Positions 1 through 12,325 are shown, counted from the first letter of the stretch. The stretch: 64,000 nt of DNA from Cognatishimia sp. 1_MG-2023 (GCF_030548175.1 NZ_JAUORX010000013.1:1-64000); one strand, 5' to 3'. The notes: a model not told the origin generated them from the sequence alone. A program made the numbers and translations.

Positions 1-1
1 G

Positions 2-280
2 GAAGAGCGCCACAAGCGCCGTCGTGAAGAATTAGAGCGTGCTGAAACCGCTCTTATGAAACCTGTTGTTGATGCACTATCTGGCTCTGGCGTTACCGTA
101 GAGTCGGCCATCAAATACGGGAATATCGCTGAACAGCTAGGTGAAATCGCCAAAGAAGCGGGCGCCAGCCAAGTCGTAATTGGTCGTAACGGTCATAGTG
201 GTATTGGTAGCCGAGTATTCGGTTCCGTCGCGGGTTCCTTGGTGCAGATCGCGCCAGTTGCCACCACAGTCGTTCCATAA
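2..280 (+). CDS. Universal stress protein (UspA family), 5'-truncated
   Basis: The frame is open from the window edge to a TAA at 278-280, so about 92 C-terminal residues are present and the start lies outside. The visible part ends in the ATP-binding signature of UspA domains, G-2X-G-9X-G-S (GRNGHSGIGSRVFGSVAG), followed by a hydrophobic final strand (PVATTVVP). Usp domains bind ATP or AMP and modulate stress and transport functions in the cytoplasm. The next gene, an amino-acid symporter, starts 23 bp downstream on the same strand, so the two are probably co-transcribed; Usp proteins encoded beside secondary transporters can act as transporter regulators, but that role is inference here. 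Confidence 0.85.
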   Translation, partial: EERHKRRREELERAETALMKPVVDALSGSGVTVESAIKYGNIAEQLGEIAKEAGASQVVIGRNGHSGIGSRVFGSVAGSLVQIAPVATTVVP

Positions 281-303
281 ATATTCCAGACAGGGACAGA
301 TAC

Positions 304-1860
304 ATGAAATCCATGTTCACGCGCGCAGCAGCAGCTGCGACTGCGCTATCGCTGGCAACTGTGCCAGCCTACGCGCAAACCTTTGATGAAAAAGTAAACG
401 AAGTCTTTGCCAACTCTACTGGTTGGTTCGTTAGCTTTATCTTTAGCCCATTCCCAGGCACCTCTTTCCCATGGATCGTAGGCTGGCTGGTTGTTGCGGC
501 GACCATTTTCACTTTGTACTTCGCTTTCATCCAGCTTCGTGGCTTCAAGCACGCGATCTCTTTGGTGAAGGGGGACTATTCTGACCCGAATGATGCGGGT
601 GAGGTTAGCCACTTCCAAGCGCTTGCCACTGCTTTGTCCGGGACCGTTGGTCTGGGTAACATCGCGGGTGTTGCTGTTGCGGTTGGCATCGGTGGTCCGG
701 GTGCAACGTTCTGGATGATCCTAGCGGGTCTGATGGGCATGGCATCCAAGTTCACCGAATGTACGCTGGGTGTTAAGTATCGTAACGAATACCCAGACGG
801 CACCGTTTCCGGTGGCCCAATGTACTACATCACCAAAGGTTTCGCAGAGCGCGGCATCCCAGGTGGTAAACCACTGGCCATTCTGTTCGCTATCTTCTGT
901 ATCCTAGGTGCATTTGGCGGCGGTAACATGTTCCAAGCGAACCAAGCACACGCGCAAATCACTAACGTTGTTGGCGACTTCCCAGGTGTTATCACCGGTC
1001 TTGTTTTCGCGGCTGTTGTATTTGCTGTGATCGTTGGTGGTCTGAAATCCATCGCGAAAGTAACAGAAAAAGTCGTTCCATTCATGGGCGTTATGTATGT
1101 TGCGACTGCGGTTGTGATCTTGCTGTTGAACTTCAACCAAATCGGTTGGGCGTTTGGTCAGATCTTTGAAGGTGCATTCACAGGCCTCGGCGTTGCCGGC
1201 GGTATGGTTGGTGCGTTGATCCAAGGTTTCAAACGTGCGGCGTTCTCGAACGAAGCGGGCGTTGGTTCTGCGGCGATTGCGCACTCTGCGGTACGTACCA
1301 AAGAGCCAATCACCGAAGGCTATGTGTCTTTGCTTGAGCCGTTCATCGATACTGTTGTGATCTGTACTATGACTGCTTTGGTGATCATCATCACGGGTCA
1401 GCTGATCATCGATCCAGCAACTGGCAACTACATGCTGAATGAAGCAGGTACAGCGATTGCGACTGTTGACGGCAACGGCGGTGTTGCTCTGACATCTGCG
1501 GCGTTCTCTTCTGCCTTTGGTGGCTTCAAGTACATCCTGGCGTTGGCCGTGATCCTATTCGCGTTCTCCACTATGATCTCTTGGTCCTACTACGGTCTGA
1601 AGGCTTGGACATTCCTGTTCGGTGAAAGCAACGGTTCTCAACTGTTCTTCAAAGTATTGTTCTGCGTATTCGTTGTAATCGGTGCATCTGCGTCCTTGGG
1701 CCCAGTCATCGACTTCTCTGATGCAGCGATCTTTGCGATGGCTGTTGTAAACATCATCGGCCTATACTTCTTGATGCCAATCGTTAAGCGCGAGCTTGAG
1801 GGTTACCTTGGCCGCCTGAAGTCTGGTGAGATCAAAAAATTCAGCACACCTGCTGAGTGA
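304..1860 (+). CDS. Alanine/glycine:cation symporter, AGCS family
   Basis: The 518-aa inner-membrane protein belongs to the AGCS (alanine or glycine:cation symporter) family, which imports small neutral amino acids with Na+ or H+. Family hallmarks are the run SGTVGLGNIAGVAVA near residue 115, the GGPMYYI segment, and a later conserved FSNEAGVGSAAIAHSA block, with about ten hydrophobic segments. It has an N-terminal extension that looks like a cleavable signal peptide (basic start, hydrophobic core, AYAQ cleavage-like site near residue 24), so the N terminus is probably periplasmic. It follows the Usp gene by 23 bp and is closed by a strong terminator at 1883-1909. The exact substrate cannot be read from sequence. 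Confidence 0.9.
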   Translation: MKSMFTRAAAAATALSLATVPAYAQTFDEKVNEVFANSTGWFVSFIFSPFPGTSFPWIVGWLVVAATIFTLYFAFIQLRGFKHAISLVKGDYSDPNDAGEVSHFQALATALSGTVGLGNIAGVAVAVGIGGPGATFWMILAGLMGMASKFTECTLGVKYRNEYPDGTVSGGPMYYITKGFAERGIPGGKPLAILFAIFCILGAFGGGNMFQANQAHAQITNVVGDFPGVITGLVFAAVVFAVIVGGLKSIAKVTEKVVPFMGVMYVATAVVILLLNFNQIGWAFGQIFEGAFTGLGVAGGMVGALIQGFKRAAFSNEAGVGSAAIAHSAVRTKEPITEGYVSLLEPFIDTVVICTMTALVIIITGQLIIDPATGNYMLNEAGTAIATVDGNGGVALTSAAFSSAFGGFKYILALAVILFAFSTMISWSYYGLKAWTFLFGESNGSQLFFKVLFCVFVVIGASASLGPVIDFSDAAIFAMAVVNIIGLYFLMPIVKRELEGYLGRLKSGEIKKFSTPAE

Positions 1861-1882
1861 TTTTCACCTAACCGATTGATAG

Positions 1883-1911
1883 AAAAGGCCGGGTTTTGCC
1901 CGGCCTTTTTT
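1883..1911 (+). terminator. Rho-independent terminator after the AGCS symporter gene
   Basis: An 11-bp perfect stem (AAAAGGCCGGG, 1883-1893, with CCCGGCCTTTT, 1899-1909) and a 5-nt loop are followed by T residues. It lies 22 bp after the symporter stop. Its position argues that mutL, which begins beyond it at 1975, is transcribed from its own promoter. Confidence 0.9.
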
Positions 1912-1974
1912 CTTGTTTTGTTCTTTTGGGTTTGCAGTGGCAGAATCGGCGCGAGCTGTGCTAGATTTGGCGGT

Positions 1975-3852
1975 ATGCAAGCCGTTGACCCCCAAATAAG
2001 CCAAAAACACCCTATTATTCGCCAATTGGACGAAGGTGCGATCAACCGGATCGCTGCGGGTGAAGTTGTGGAACGTCCTGCCAGCGCCGTGAAGGAGTTG
2101 GTGGAGAACGCAATTGATGCGGGGGCGACCCGTGTTGAGGTGGCGATTGCCGATGGCGGCAAGACGTTGATCCGCGTGACGGACGACGGTTGTGGGATTT
2201 CTGCAGAGCAATTGCCACTGGCGTTGTCACGGCATGCCACGTCCAAAATTGACGGCACTGACTTGCTGGATATTCACACCTTTGGTTTTCGGGGCGAGGC
2301 GTTGCCCTCGTTAGGGGCTGTCGGGCGGTTGTCGATTACGTCGCGCGTTAAGGGTGGTGAAGGCCATTCGATTTCGGTCTCTGGCGGGCAGATTACCCCG
2401 GTGAAGCCTGCGGCCTTGGGCGGCGGGACAATCGTTGAACTGCGGGATTTGTTTTACGCGACGCCGGCGCGATTGAAGTTCATGCGGTCGGATCGGGCCG
2501 AGAACCAAGCGATCATAGATGTGGTCAAACGCCTTGCGATGGCAGAGCCGTTTGTTGGGTTCACCTTGCGCGATGTCACGGGTGGCGGTGAAGGACGTGT
2601 GAGCTTTCGGGCGGATGCGGAAAGCGGTGATTTGTTTGATGCGCTGCATGGGCGATTGGCGCGTATTTTGGGCGCAGAGTTTGCCGAGAATGCATTGCGG
2701 ATTGATGCCGAGCGGGATGGATTGCGGTTGATTGGCTACGCGGCCTTGCCGACCTATTCGCGTGGGTCTGCCGTGGCACAGTATTTGTTCGTGAATGGTC
2801 GGCCGGTCAAAGACAAACTGTTGGTTGGCGCGTTGCGCGGGGCCTATTTTGATTTCCTGTCGCGGGATCGGCATCCGGCCGCGGCGCTGTTCATTGATTG
2901 CGATCCACAGATGGTGGACGTGAACGTACATCCGGCCAAGTCCGAGGTGCGGTTTCGTGATCCGGGTATGGCACGCGGTTTGATCGTATCGGCCTTGCGC
3001 CATGCTTTGGCAGAGGCGGGGCATCGGGCCTCTACCACTGTAGCGGGTGCGACTTTGGGTGCGATGCGGCCTGAGGTTATGCCGGGGCGTGTGTACCAGA
3101 TGGATCGGCCGTCTTTGGGCGCGCGTCAGGCGAGTTATGCGTTTCAAGCGCCGCCAGAGGGAGCGCCGGGTCTGGCCGAACAACCGGCTGCTTGGGACGG
3201 TGCCCCCGGCGCGTCGTTGATGGAAACGCCTGTGTCTGGCCGGGTAGTGGAGCCGGAGGTTGAAGAGGCGGATTACCCATTGGGGGCCGCCCGTGGGCAG
3301 GTGCATGAGAATTACATCATTGCCCAAACCGCGACGGGCATGGTGATTGTGGATCAGCACGCGGCGCATGAACGGTTGGTCTATGAGCGTTTGAAACGCC
3401 AGATGGCGGAAAATGGTGTTGCGGCGCAGGCGCTGTTGATCCCTGAAATCGTGGAGCTGTCGAATGGCGATTGTGCGCGGTTATTGGCTGTTTCGGATGA
3501 GCTGACCAAATTCGGCCTGACGATCGAAGCCTTTGGCGGTGGCGCGATTGCGGTGCGGGAAACGCCCGCGATCTTGGGCGAGGTGAATGCCAAGGCGATG
3601 ATCCTGGATATTCTCGACGAGCTGGATGATCAGGGTGAAAGCATGTTGGTGCAGGCGAAGATCGAAGCGATCCTAAGCCGGGTGGCCTGTCATGGTTCGA
3701 TCCGATCCGGTCGCCGGATGCGCGCCGATGAGATGAACGCCCTTTTGCGCGAGATGGAAGCGACCCCGCATTCCGGCCAGTGCAACCATGGGCGCCCAAC
3801 GTATGTAGAACTCAAACTGGCTGACATTGAGCGGCTGTTCGGACGGACATGA
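1975..3852 (+). CDS. mutL: DNA mismatch repair endonuclease MutL
   Basis: The 625-aa mismatch-repair matchmaker has the N-terminal GHKL ATPase motifs ([26 protein letters not shown]). The C-terminal domain has the metal-binding endonuclease motif DQHA-X2-E-X4-E (from D460), ACHGSIR (about 571) and CNHGRP (about 603), so this MutL should nick DNA, unlike the E. coli protein; it thereby fits a bacterium without MutH. I chose the ATG at 1975: the open frame extends 99 bp further upstream, but that would run through the preceding terminator and encodes hydrophobic residues foreign to MutL. The stop overlaps the rmuC start by 4 bp (ATGA), indicating translational coupling. Confidence 0.95.
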   Translation: MQAVDPQISQKHPIIRQLDEGAINRIAAGEVVERPASAVKELVENAIDAGATRVEVAIADGGKTLIRVTDDGCGISAEQLPLALSRHATSKIDGTDLLDIHTFGFRGEALPSLGAVGRLSITSRVKGGEGHSISVSGGQITPVKPAALGGGTIVELRDLFYATPARLKFMRSDRAENQAIIDVVKRLAMAEPFVGFTLRDVTGGGEGRVSFRADAESGDLFDALHGRLARILGAEFAENALRIDAERDGLRLIGYAALPTYSRGSAVAQYLFVNGRPVKDKLLVGALRGAYFDFLSRDRHPAAALFIDCDPQMVDVNVHPAKSEVRFRDPGMARGLIVSALRHALAEAGHRASTTVAGATLGAMRPEVMPGRVYQMDRPSLGARQASYAFQAPPEGAPGLAEQPAAWDGAPGASLMETPVSGRVVEPEVEEADYPLGAARGQVHENYIIAQTATGMVIVDQHAAHERLVYERLKRQMAENGVAAQALLIPEIVELSNGDCARLLAVSDELTKFGLTIEAFGGGAIAVRETPAILGEVNAKAMILDILDELDDQGESMLVQAKIEAILSRVACHGSIRSGRRMRADEMNALLREMEATPHSGQCNHGRPTYVELKLADIERLFGRT

Positions 3853-5150
3853 TGGATTTTACGGACCCGCAGATACAGATGTATGTCTTGATTGGCGCTG
3901 GCGTTTTGGTGGCGGTGATCTTGTTGATGCTGCGCGCGGTTCTGCGGCAGTCCTCGCAATCGGCCTATCAAATGGCGTCGCTGGGGCAGCGGGTGGATCA
4001 ACTGTCGTCTGGGCAGGATCAGTTGGGCGGTAGTCTGAACAACGTGGCGCAGAACCAGACGATCGGGCAAACACAGCTAACCAATTTGATGGAACAGCGG
4101 TTGGGTGAGGTGCAGTTGAACCTGCACGAGAACCTAGCCAAGGTGCAGCGCCGGACGGGTGAGAACCTTGCGACGATGCAACAACAGATGGCGGATAATC
4201 TAGGTGCGCAGCAATTGAAGCTGCAAGAAAACCTGTCGGATATGCAGGCGCGAACCAATCGGTCGCTGGCTGAGTTGCAGGAAAAGATGGGCCAAAGCCT
4301 GATGGGTAATGCCAAGCAAACGGCGACGTCTTTGACGGCGTTGCAAGAGCGGTTGGCGACCATTGATAAAGCACAGGACAATATCACCAAGTTGTCGGGC
4401 GATGTTCTAAGCCTGCAAGATATTCTGTCAAACAAGCAAACGCGCGGTGCCTTTGGTGAAATTCAATTGAATGACATCGTGGGCAAGGCGCTGCCCTCTG
4501 ACAGCTACTCGCTTCAGCATACGCTGCCGAATGGCAAGCGGGCGGATTGCTTGATTCATTTGCCAAACCCTCCGGGACCGATTGTGATCGACAGTAAGTT
4601 CCCACTGGAAGCCTATGAGGCGATGCTGGCGTCAGAAACCGAAGCAGAGCTGAAGGCGGCTGTTCAACTGTTTAAGACCTCTGTCAAAAAGCATATCAAC
4701 GATATCTCGGATAAGTATATCCTAGAGGGAGAGACCGCGGATGGGGCTTTGATGTTCCTTCCATCAGAGGCGATTTACGCAGAGCTGCATTCCAAGTTTC
4801 CTGACTTGGTGCATTTTGGGTTTGATGCGCGGGTCTGGATCGTTTCGCCCACAACCTGCATGGCCACGCTGAACACCATGCGCGCCATCCTGAAGGACGC
4901 TCGGATGCGCGAGCAGGCGGGTGAGATTCGCAAAGCATTGAAGAACCTGCACCGCGATGTGGAAATTGTTGGCCAACGTGCCGGGAAGTTGGAAGTGCAT
5001 CTGCGTCAGGCGAATGAAGATGTAACCGGTATCCTAACGGCCGCGACTCGTGCCGGTAAGCGGGCGCATAAGCTGGATAACTTTGATTTCGAAGAGCTGG
5101 CGCCGGATCAGGCGAATGTTGTCCCATTGGCGAACCATCCGGGAGAGTAG
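3849..5150 (+). CDS. rmuC: DNA recombination protein RmuC homolog
   Basis: The 433-aa protein has a single N-terminal membrane anchor (about residues 8-28), a long Gln/Leu-rich coiled coil (about 35-175) and a C-terminal RmuC domain with the conserved [10 protein letters not shown]-type segment and [11 protein letters not shown]. RmuC proteins have a predicted restriction-endonuclease-like fold and limit inversions at short inverted repeats. Its ATG overlaps the mutL stop, so the two genome-stability genes form an operon. The domain order and length are typical of the family. Confidence 0.9.
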   Translation: MMDFTDPQIQMYVLIGAGVLVAVILLMLRAVLRQSSQSAYQMASLGQRVDQLSSGQDQLGGSLNNVAQNQTIGQTQLTNLMEQRLGEVQLNLHENLAKVQRRTGENLATMQQQMADNLGAQQLKLQENLSDMQARTNRSLAELQEKMGQSLMGNAKQTATSLTALQERLATIDKAQDNITKLSGDVLSLQDILSNKQTRGAFGEIQLNDIVGKALPSDSYSLQHTLPNGKRADCLIHLPNPPGPIVIDSKFPLEAYEAMLASETEAELKAAVQLFKTSVKKHINDISDKYILEGETADGALMFLPSEAIYAELHSKFPDLVHFGFDARVWIVSPTTCMATLNTMRAILKDARMREQAGEIRKALKNLHRDVEIVGQRAGKLEVHLRQANEDVTGILTAATRAGKRAHKLDNFDFEELAPDQANVVPLANHPGE

Positions 5151-5240
5151 GCGGCATTTTTCCACTCAATGGAATTTGAGGCGGATCAAAGCGGAGCTGT
5201 GGTATAGTCAGGCAGAGTGGCGCTGTGAAAGGAGCCGCAA

Positions 5241-5567
5241 ATGTTGGACATATCCCCGAGGAAGGTCGCGCAGGTCGTATTGATGGGCCGCGAATTAGGT
5301 CGCGCCGAGCGCGAGTTGCGTGGATTTTTTGAAAGCCTCAACGAAGAAGAAATGGTGAGCCTTGTCGCCATCATGTGGGTCGGGCGTGAGAGCTTTGACG
5401 CCGATGATATCAACGAGGCGCTGCGAACTGCGCGTGAAGAGCGAACCGCTCCATCGGCTGATTACCTGTTGGGCACCCCGCATCTGTCAGATCATTTAGA
5501 GAATGGCATGGATGCCCTAGGCGTTTCGTTGATGGATGACGAAGACGATCTACTGAGTGGCCATTAG
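5241..5567 (+). CDS. DUF3775 family protein
   Basis: A 108-aa soluble acidic protein that I recognise as the DUF3775 family, known mainly from alphaproteobacteria and without an assigned function. It is largely helical by composition, with a conserved-looking core (LVAIMWVGRESFDADDINEA), a HLSDHLENGMDALG segment and an acidic C terminus. The start is supported by GGAGC upstream (aaaggagccgcaa then ATG). It lies 90 bp after rmuC and 115 bp before the aldehyde dehydrogenase; I see no functional clue in the context. Confidence 0.75.
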   Translation: MLDISPRKVAQVVLMGRELGRAERELRGFFESLNEEEMVSLVAIMWVGRESFDADDINEALRTAREERTAPSADYLLGTPHLSDHLENGMDALGVSLMDDEDDLLSGH

Positions 5568-5682
5568 AAATTGGGTCTATCGCTATAGCGGACTGGCTAA
5601 TTGTAACTTTTGCCTGATTGGGTGAAGGTGTGCTGAAGACTCTTGGTGACTGCCAAGAGGTTAATGTGCAAGCGAGGCCCTC

Positions 5683-7146
5683 ATGTTGAATTTAAAAGAT
5701 ACTTCTCTGTTTCGTCAGGCGGTTCCCGTTGGTGATCGTTGGGTCGAGGCATCTGCAGAAACGGGTACAGCTGTTCATAACCCCTCAACTGGTGCGTTGT
5801 TGGGCTATGTGCCGAACCTTGGCGCTGCGGAAACAGAAGAGGCAATTCAACTTGCTGATACGGTGCGCCATGCTTGGGCGGCACGACCTGCGAAAGAACG
5901 TGGCGCGATTCTGCGGCGTTGGTTTGATCTGCTGATCGAGAACCAAGATGATCTTGCAGCGATTCTGACGGCGGAACAGGGTAAGCCGTTGGCCGAAGCT
6001 AAGGGCGAGATCGCCTATGGTGCCGGTTTCTTGGAATGGTTCGCCGAAGAGGCGCGCCGCGCTTATGGCGAAACGATTCCTGCCCCTAGCGGTGATCGTC
6101 GGTTCATTGTGATTAAGCAGCCGATTGGTGTGGTCGCTGCAATCACGCCTTGGAATTTTCCGAACGCCATGATCACGCGCAAGGCGGGTCCGGCCTTGGC
6201 CGCGGGCTGTGCGATGGTGTTGAAACCTGCGCCACAAACGCCGTTTTCAGCGATTGCCTTGGCGATTCTGGCAGAGCGTGCGGGATTGCCTGCGGGGTTA
6301 TTGTCGATCATCACCGGGGATGCGGCAGAGATTGGCGGCGTGATGACATCCAGCCCGACTGTGAAAAAGATGACCTTTACCGGGTCCACCGGCGTTGGGG
6401 CGTTGTTGTATGCGCAATGTGCGCCGACGGTGAAAAAGCTGGGCCTAGAGTTGGGTGGGAACGCGCCGTTCATCGTGTTTGATGATGCCGATCTGGATGC
6501 GGCGGCAGAAGGTGCGTTGTGGTCCAAGTTCCGCAATAATGGGCAGACCTGTGTTTGTGCGAACCGCATTTATGTGCAGGCCGGGGTCTATGATGCCTTT
6601 GCCGAGAAGTTCGCCGAAAAGGTAAAGACATTGCGGATTGGCGATGGGTTTGACCCGGATGCACAGATGGGTCCGCTGATTGATGATCGCGCGGTGTCAA
6701 AGGTCGAACGCCATATTGCGGATGCCGTCGACAAAGGGGCGTCTGTTGTTTTGGGTGGCCAGCGTCATGCGATGGGTGGACAGTTCTTTGAGCCGACTGT
6801 CATGCGTGATGTGACACGCGATATGGCCTTTGCCACCGAAGAAACCTTTGGCCCGGTTGCGCCGCTGTTCAAATTTGAAACCGAAGCCGAGGTGATCAAA
6901 GCCGCCAATGATACGGAATATGGTCTGGCCGCCTATTTCTACACCCGCGACATGGCGCGCAGCTGGCGCGTTGGCGAGGCGTTGGATTACGGCATGGTTG
7001 GCGTGAATGCTGGGGTTATTTCTGCAGTTGAGGCACCGTTTGGCGGCGTGAAATCCTCAGGGCTGGGGCGCGAAGGGGCGCATCAGGGTTTGAGCGAGTT
7101 CATGGAAGAAAAGTATTTGTGTATGGCGGGAATTACGCCTGCATAA
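5683..7146 (+). CDS. gabD: NAD(P)-dependent succinate-semialdehyde dehydrogenase-like
   Basis: The 487-aa aldehyde dehydrogenase has the usual family length and motifs: TPWNFPNAMITRK in the cofactor site, FTGSTGVG, catalytic Glu256 in LELGGNAPF and nucleophile Cys290 in GQTCVCANR. It oxidises an aldehyde to a carboxylate with NAD(P)+; overall similarity is to GabD-type succinate-semialdehyde dehydrogenases, which complete GABA degradation. No GABA aminotransferase gene is adjacent, so substrate assignment is provisional. It stands alone, convergent to gyrB, with a shared terminator at 7166-7194. Confidence 0.85.
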   Translation: MLNLKDTSLFRQAVPVGDRWVEASAETGTAVHNPSTGALLGYVPNLGAAETEEAIQLADTVRHAWAARPAKERGAILRRWFDLLIENQDDLAAILTAEQGKPLAEAKGEIAYGAGFLEWFAEEARRAYGETIPAPSGDRRFIVIKQPIGVVAAITPWNFPNAMITRKAGPALAAGCAMVLKPAPQTPFSAIALAILAERAGLPAGLLSIITGDAAEIGGVMTSSPTVKKMTFTGSTGVGALLYAQCAPTVKKLGLELGGNAPFIVFDDADLDAAAEGALWSKFRNNGQTCVCANRIYVQAGVYDAFAEKFAEKVKTLRIGDGFDPDAQMGPLIDDRAVSKVERHIADAVDKGASVVLGGQRHAMGGQFFEPTVMRDVTRDMAFATEETFGPVAPLFKFETEAEVIKAANDTEYGLAAYFYTRDMARSWRVGEALDYGMVGVNAGVISAVEAPFGGVKSSGLGREGAHQGLSEFMEEKYLCMAGITPA

Positions 7147-7165
7147 GTTGCCATACTCAGAAACG

Positions 7166-7194
7166 AAAAGGCCCGCCAAATTGGCGGGCCTTTT
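7166..7194. terminator. Bidirectional terminator between gabD and gyrB
   Basis: The stem GGCCCGCC (7170-7177) / GGCGGGCC (7183-7190) is flanked by AAAA on the left and TTTT on the right, so it can terminate both the rightward gabD and the leftward gyrB transcripts. The loop is AAATT. Confidence 0.9.
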
Positions 7195-7212
7195 TGCGTT
7201 TTGGTGGATGGA

Positions 7213-9750
<2,538 letters not shown>

Positions 9751-9841
9751 TTACAGCGGGGATTCGTACAATTCGGTAGTTTCACGGCCCGAAACGTACG
9801 TTTCAGCGCAGAACAGCTTTGAATGGGGAATGTGGAGCTGT

Positions 9842-9880
9842 TGGATGCCTCCAGCGGAGGTATTTTGGGTCAAGAAAAAG
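9842..9880 (-). repeat. 3'-end repeat element, copy a (after recF)
   Basis: Read on the minus strand this is TTTTTCTTGACCCAAAATAC followed by CTCCGCTGGAGGCATCC. It begins directly at the recF stop codon. It shares the core TTTTTCTTGA-C--AAA-TACCT with five other copies in the window and, like copy b, adds a small CCTCC-GC-GGAGG hairpin. Confidence 0.8.
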
Positions 9881-10978
9881 TTAAGAGGTGACGTCTGAAA
9901 TGCCGCCGTCTTCGGTGACTTCGATGTATTGGCCGCGGGGGCCTAAGGCGTCGAAGAGGTTGGGTTCGGTTCCTGTCATCCATGCTTGGGCGCCGAGGGT
10001 GGTGATTTCGTCGTAAAGGGCCGCGCGGCGGTTGGCGTCTAGGTGGGCGGCGACTTCGTCTAAGAGCAAGATCGGCGGGGTGCCGATTTGTTCGGCCAGC
10101 GCACGGGCGTTGGCGAGGATCAGGGAAATCAGCAGCGCTTTTTGTTCGCCGGTGGAGCAATCTGCGGCGGGCACGCCTTTGGCGGTGAAGGCCGCGTAGA
10201 GATCGGCGCGATGAGGGCCGACGAGGGTGCGGCCCGCTGCGATGTCACGCGGACGGGATTCGGCGAAGGCCTCGCGGAAGTCCCCGGCGGATTCGGGCAT
10301 GGCGCCGTCAGCGTGTTGTAGATCAAGTTCGGCGATGGGGAAGGCGGTTTGGGTTTTTGCCTGTGCGTCGGTCAGGTGGGCGACGGTGGCTTGGCGGTTG
10401 GCGTGGATGCGGGTGGCAGCGTTCGCCATCTGATCCTCGAGCGCTTTGTACCAATGGGCGTCGCGAATTTGCTCTTTGAGCAGCTTATTACGTTCGCGCA
10501 TGGTCTTTTCGTAGGTCAGCGCGGCTTCGGCGTGATCCGGGAAAAACGATAGTGCGGTGCGGTCCAAGAAGCGGCGGCGGCCTTCGGCGCCTTCGATCCA
10601 GAGGCGATCCATTGCCGGGATCAACCAGATGACGCGGCAGAGTTCGCCGAGTTTGGTTTGTGGAGCCGCTTTGCTGTTGAGTTTGACGAGACGCGCGGCG
10701 CCTTTGTCGGACCAGGTTTCGACTTCGTGTTGGTTGGTTTGGGTTTGCAGCAGGCCGGTCAGTTTCCAACCCAAGGCTTCGGGGCGTCGGGTCATGTCTT
10801 GGGCGCTGGCGCGGCGGATGCCGCGTCCGGGCGAGAAGAGCGAGACCGCTTCGAGGATATTGGTTTTGCCTGCGCCATTGGGTCCGTGAATCGCGATAGG
10901 GCGCGGGTCACAAGTGATTTCGCTGCGCTTGTGGCTGCGGAAATGGCTGAGGGTTAGGTGTGTGAGCGCAAGAGTCAT
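9881..10978 (-). CDS. recF: DNA replication and repair protein RecF
   Basis: The 365-aa SMC-like ATPase loads RecA at gaps with RecO and RecR. Visible are Walker A (GPNGAGKTNILEA, about residues 32-44), the signature region around CSTGEQKALLISL and Walker B with D-loop (PPILLLDEVAAHLD). Length is normal. The ATG (10976-10978) lies inside the 3' arm of a long hairpin (10976-11010), which would hide the start codon and the G-rich sequence just upstream. The gene follows dnaN at 58 bp and is probably translated from the dnaN message. Confidence 0.95.
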   Translation of the reverse strand: MTLALTHLTLSHFRSHKRSEITCDPRPIAIHGPNGAGKTNILEAVSLFSPGRGIRRASAQDMTRRPEALGWKLTGLLQTQTNQHEVETWSDKGAARLVKLNSKAAPQTKLGELCRVIWLIPAMDRLWIEGAEGRRRFLDRTALSFFPDHAEAALTYEKTMRERNKLLKEQIRDAHWYKALEDQMANAATRIHANRQATVAHLTDAQAKTQTAFPIAELDLQHADGAMPESAGDFREAFAESRPRDIAAGRTLVGPHRADLYAAFTAKGVPAADCSTGEQKALLISLILANARALAEQIGTPPILLLDEVAAHLDANRRAALYDEITTLGAQAWMTGTEPNLFDALGPRGQYIEVTEDGGISDVTS

Positions 10979-11010
10979 AAGGCCCCCGGCAATGCTGCGG
11001 AGGCCTTATG
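10976..11010 (-). promoter_or_regulatory. Hairpin sequestering the recF start codon
   Basis: CATAAGGCC (10976-10984) and GGCCTTATG (11002-11010) are perfect inverted repeats. On the minus-strand RNA the stem extends to 13 bp (one G-U pair) around a 9-nt loop, and the recF AUG is the last three bases of the 3' arm. There is no U-tract, so it is not a classical terminator; a translational control element or an mRNA 3'-end stabiliser for dnaN are the readings. Confidence 0.65.
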
Positions 11011-11036
11011 GAAACAGGATATATCGGTTTGGCCGA

Positions 11037-12155
11037 TCACACGCGCATTGGCATCACGACGTAAACAGCCGTGGTGTCATTGCCTTCTCGCATCAGCGTT
11101 GGATCGCCTGCGGAGTTGAACATGAAGACGGCGTTTTCGCGATCAACTTGGCTGGCGATTTCCAGCAAGTATTTGGCGTTAAAGCCGATTTCTAGGCGCT
11201 CGTCGCCGTAAGCAACGGCCAGCTCTTCTTCGGCGGCGCCGGAGTCTGGCGCGTTGACGGAGAGGATCAGGCGATCTTCGTCTAGGGCCAGTTTGACGGC
11301 GCGGGAGCGTTCAGAAGAAACCGTTGCCACACGATCAACCGCTTTGGCGAATTCTGCGGCGTCTACTTCGAGGCGGCGGGTGTTGCCGGTTGGAATGACG
11401 CGGGTGTAATCCGGGAAAGTGCCATCAATGACCTTGGAGGTCAGGGTGATGTCAGGGGTTGCGAAGCGGACTTTGGTTTCTGAGACAGAGACCGCGATGT
11501 CCATTTCATCATCGTCCAGAAGCTTGCGCAATTCGCCGACGGTTTTACGAGGGACGATAACACCCGGCATATCGGACGCGCCTTCGGGCAGGTCAGAATC
11601 GATGCGTGCAAGGCGGTGGCCATCGGTGGCGACGCAGCGCAGTACTTTGCCGCCGTCTGCATCAGACACATGCATGTAAACACCGTTGAGATAGTAACGG
11701 GTTTCTTCGGTCGAGATGGCGAATTTGGATTTGTCGAACAGGCGACGCAGCTGTGCGGCATTGGCCGTAAAATTGCAGGCGTAGTCGGACGATGCCATGA
11801 CTGGGAAGTCTTCTTTTGGCAGGGTTGCCAGTGAGAAGTTGGAGCGACCCGCTTCGACGGTTAGGCGACCAGTTGCGCTGTCGTCGGTCAGGGTGACCAA
11901 TGCGCCGTCCGGTAGTTTGCGGACGATCTCGTGCAAGGTATTTGCTGAAACCGTAGTCGATCCTGCGCGTTCCACCATTGCGGCGGCTTTGTCGACAACT
12001 TCGATGTCGAGGTCAGTCGCGCGGAACTGCGCGGTGTTGCCTTCGGCCTCAATCAGGACGTTGGCAAGAATTGGAATGGTGTTGCGCCGTTCGACGACGG
12101 ATTGCGCTTGGGACACTGCTTTGAGCAGGGTGCCGCGTTCGATGCTGATTTTCAT
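11037..12155 (-). CDS. dnaN: DNA polymerase III beta sliding clamp
   Basis: The 372-aa protein has three repeated clamp domains of about 120 residues and the expected family start (MKISIERGTLLKAVSQAQSV) and end (NDTTAVYVVMPMRV). The dimer encircles DNA and tethers polymerase III. The ATG at 12155 is preceded by GGAGGATG on the minus strand. It lies between recF and dnaA in the canonical order; 170 bp with a terminator separate it from dnaA, so it has its own promoter or depends on read-through. Confidence 0.97.
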   Translation of the reverse strand: MKISIERGTLLKAVSQAQSVVERRNTIPILANVLIEAEGNTAQFRATDLDIEVVDKAAAMVERAGSTTVSANTLHEIVRKLPDGALVTLTDDSATGRLTVEAGRSNFSLATLPKEDFPVMASSDYACNFTANAAQLRRLFDKSKFAISTEETRYYLNGVYMHVSDADGGKVLRCVATDGHRLARIDSDLPEGASDMPGVIVPRKTVGELRKLLDDDEMDIAVSVSETKVRFATPDITLTSKVIDGTFPDYTRVIPTGNTRRLEVDAAEFAKAVDRVATVSSERSRAVKLALDEDRLILSVNAPDSGAAEEELAVAYGDERLEIGFNAKYLLEIASQVDRENAVFMFNSAGDPTLMREGNDTTAVYVVMPMRV

Positions 12156-12276
12156 CTTTTCATCCTCCGAAGTGCCGAGGCGTTGTGCCGGGTGGTCACA
12201 GTAGCTGTTTCCCCCTGCGGCTCAAGCCTTTTTTGGCTTTTTCGAGTGTAATTTCAAGGGCGTCAAGCGGGCATAG

Positions 12277-12301
12277 AAAAAGCGGGCCGCTTTGGGCCCG
12301 C
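12277..12301 (-). terminator. Terminator downstream of dnaA
   Basis: A perfect 7-bp stem (GCGGGCC, 12282-12288, with GGCCCGC, 12295-12301) is followed on the minus strand by five T residues (12281-12277). It lies 25 bp past the dnaA stop and would uncouple dnaA from dnaN transcription. Confidence 0.85.
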
Positions 12302-12325
12302 CTGACGTCATTTATTGCAATTCTG

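Noticed and set aside
2311-3369. 352-codon open frame on the minus strand inside mutL
   Set aside because: It is antisense to conserved mutL coding sequence and Arg/Pro/His-rich, as expected for a shadow frame in GC-rich DNA.
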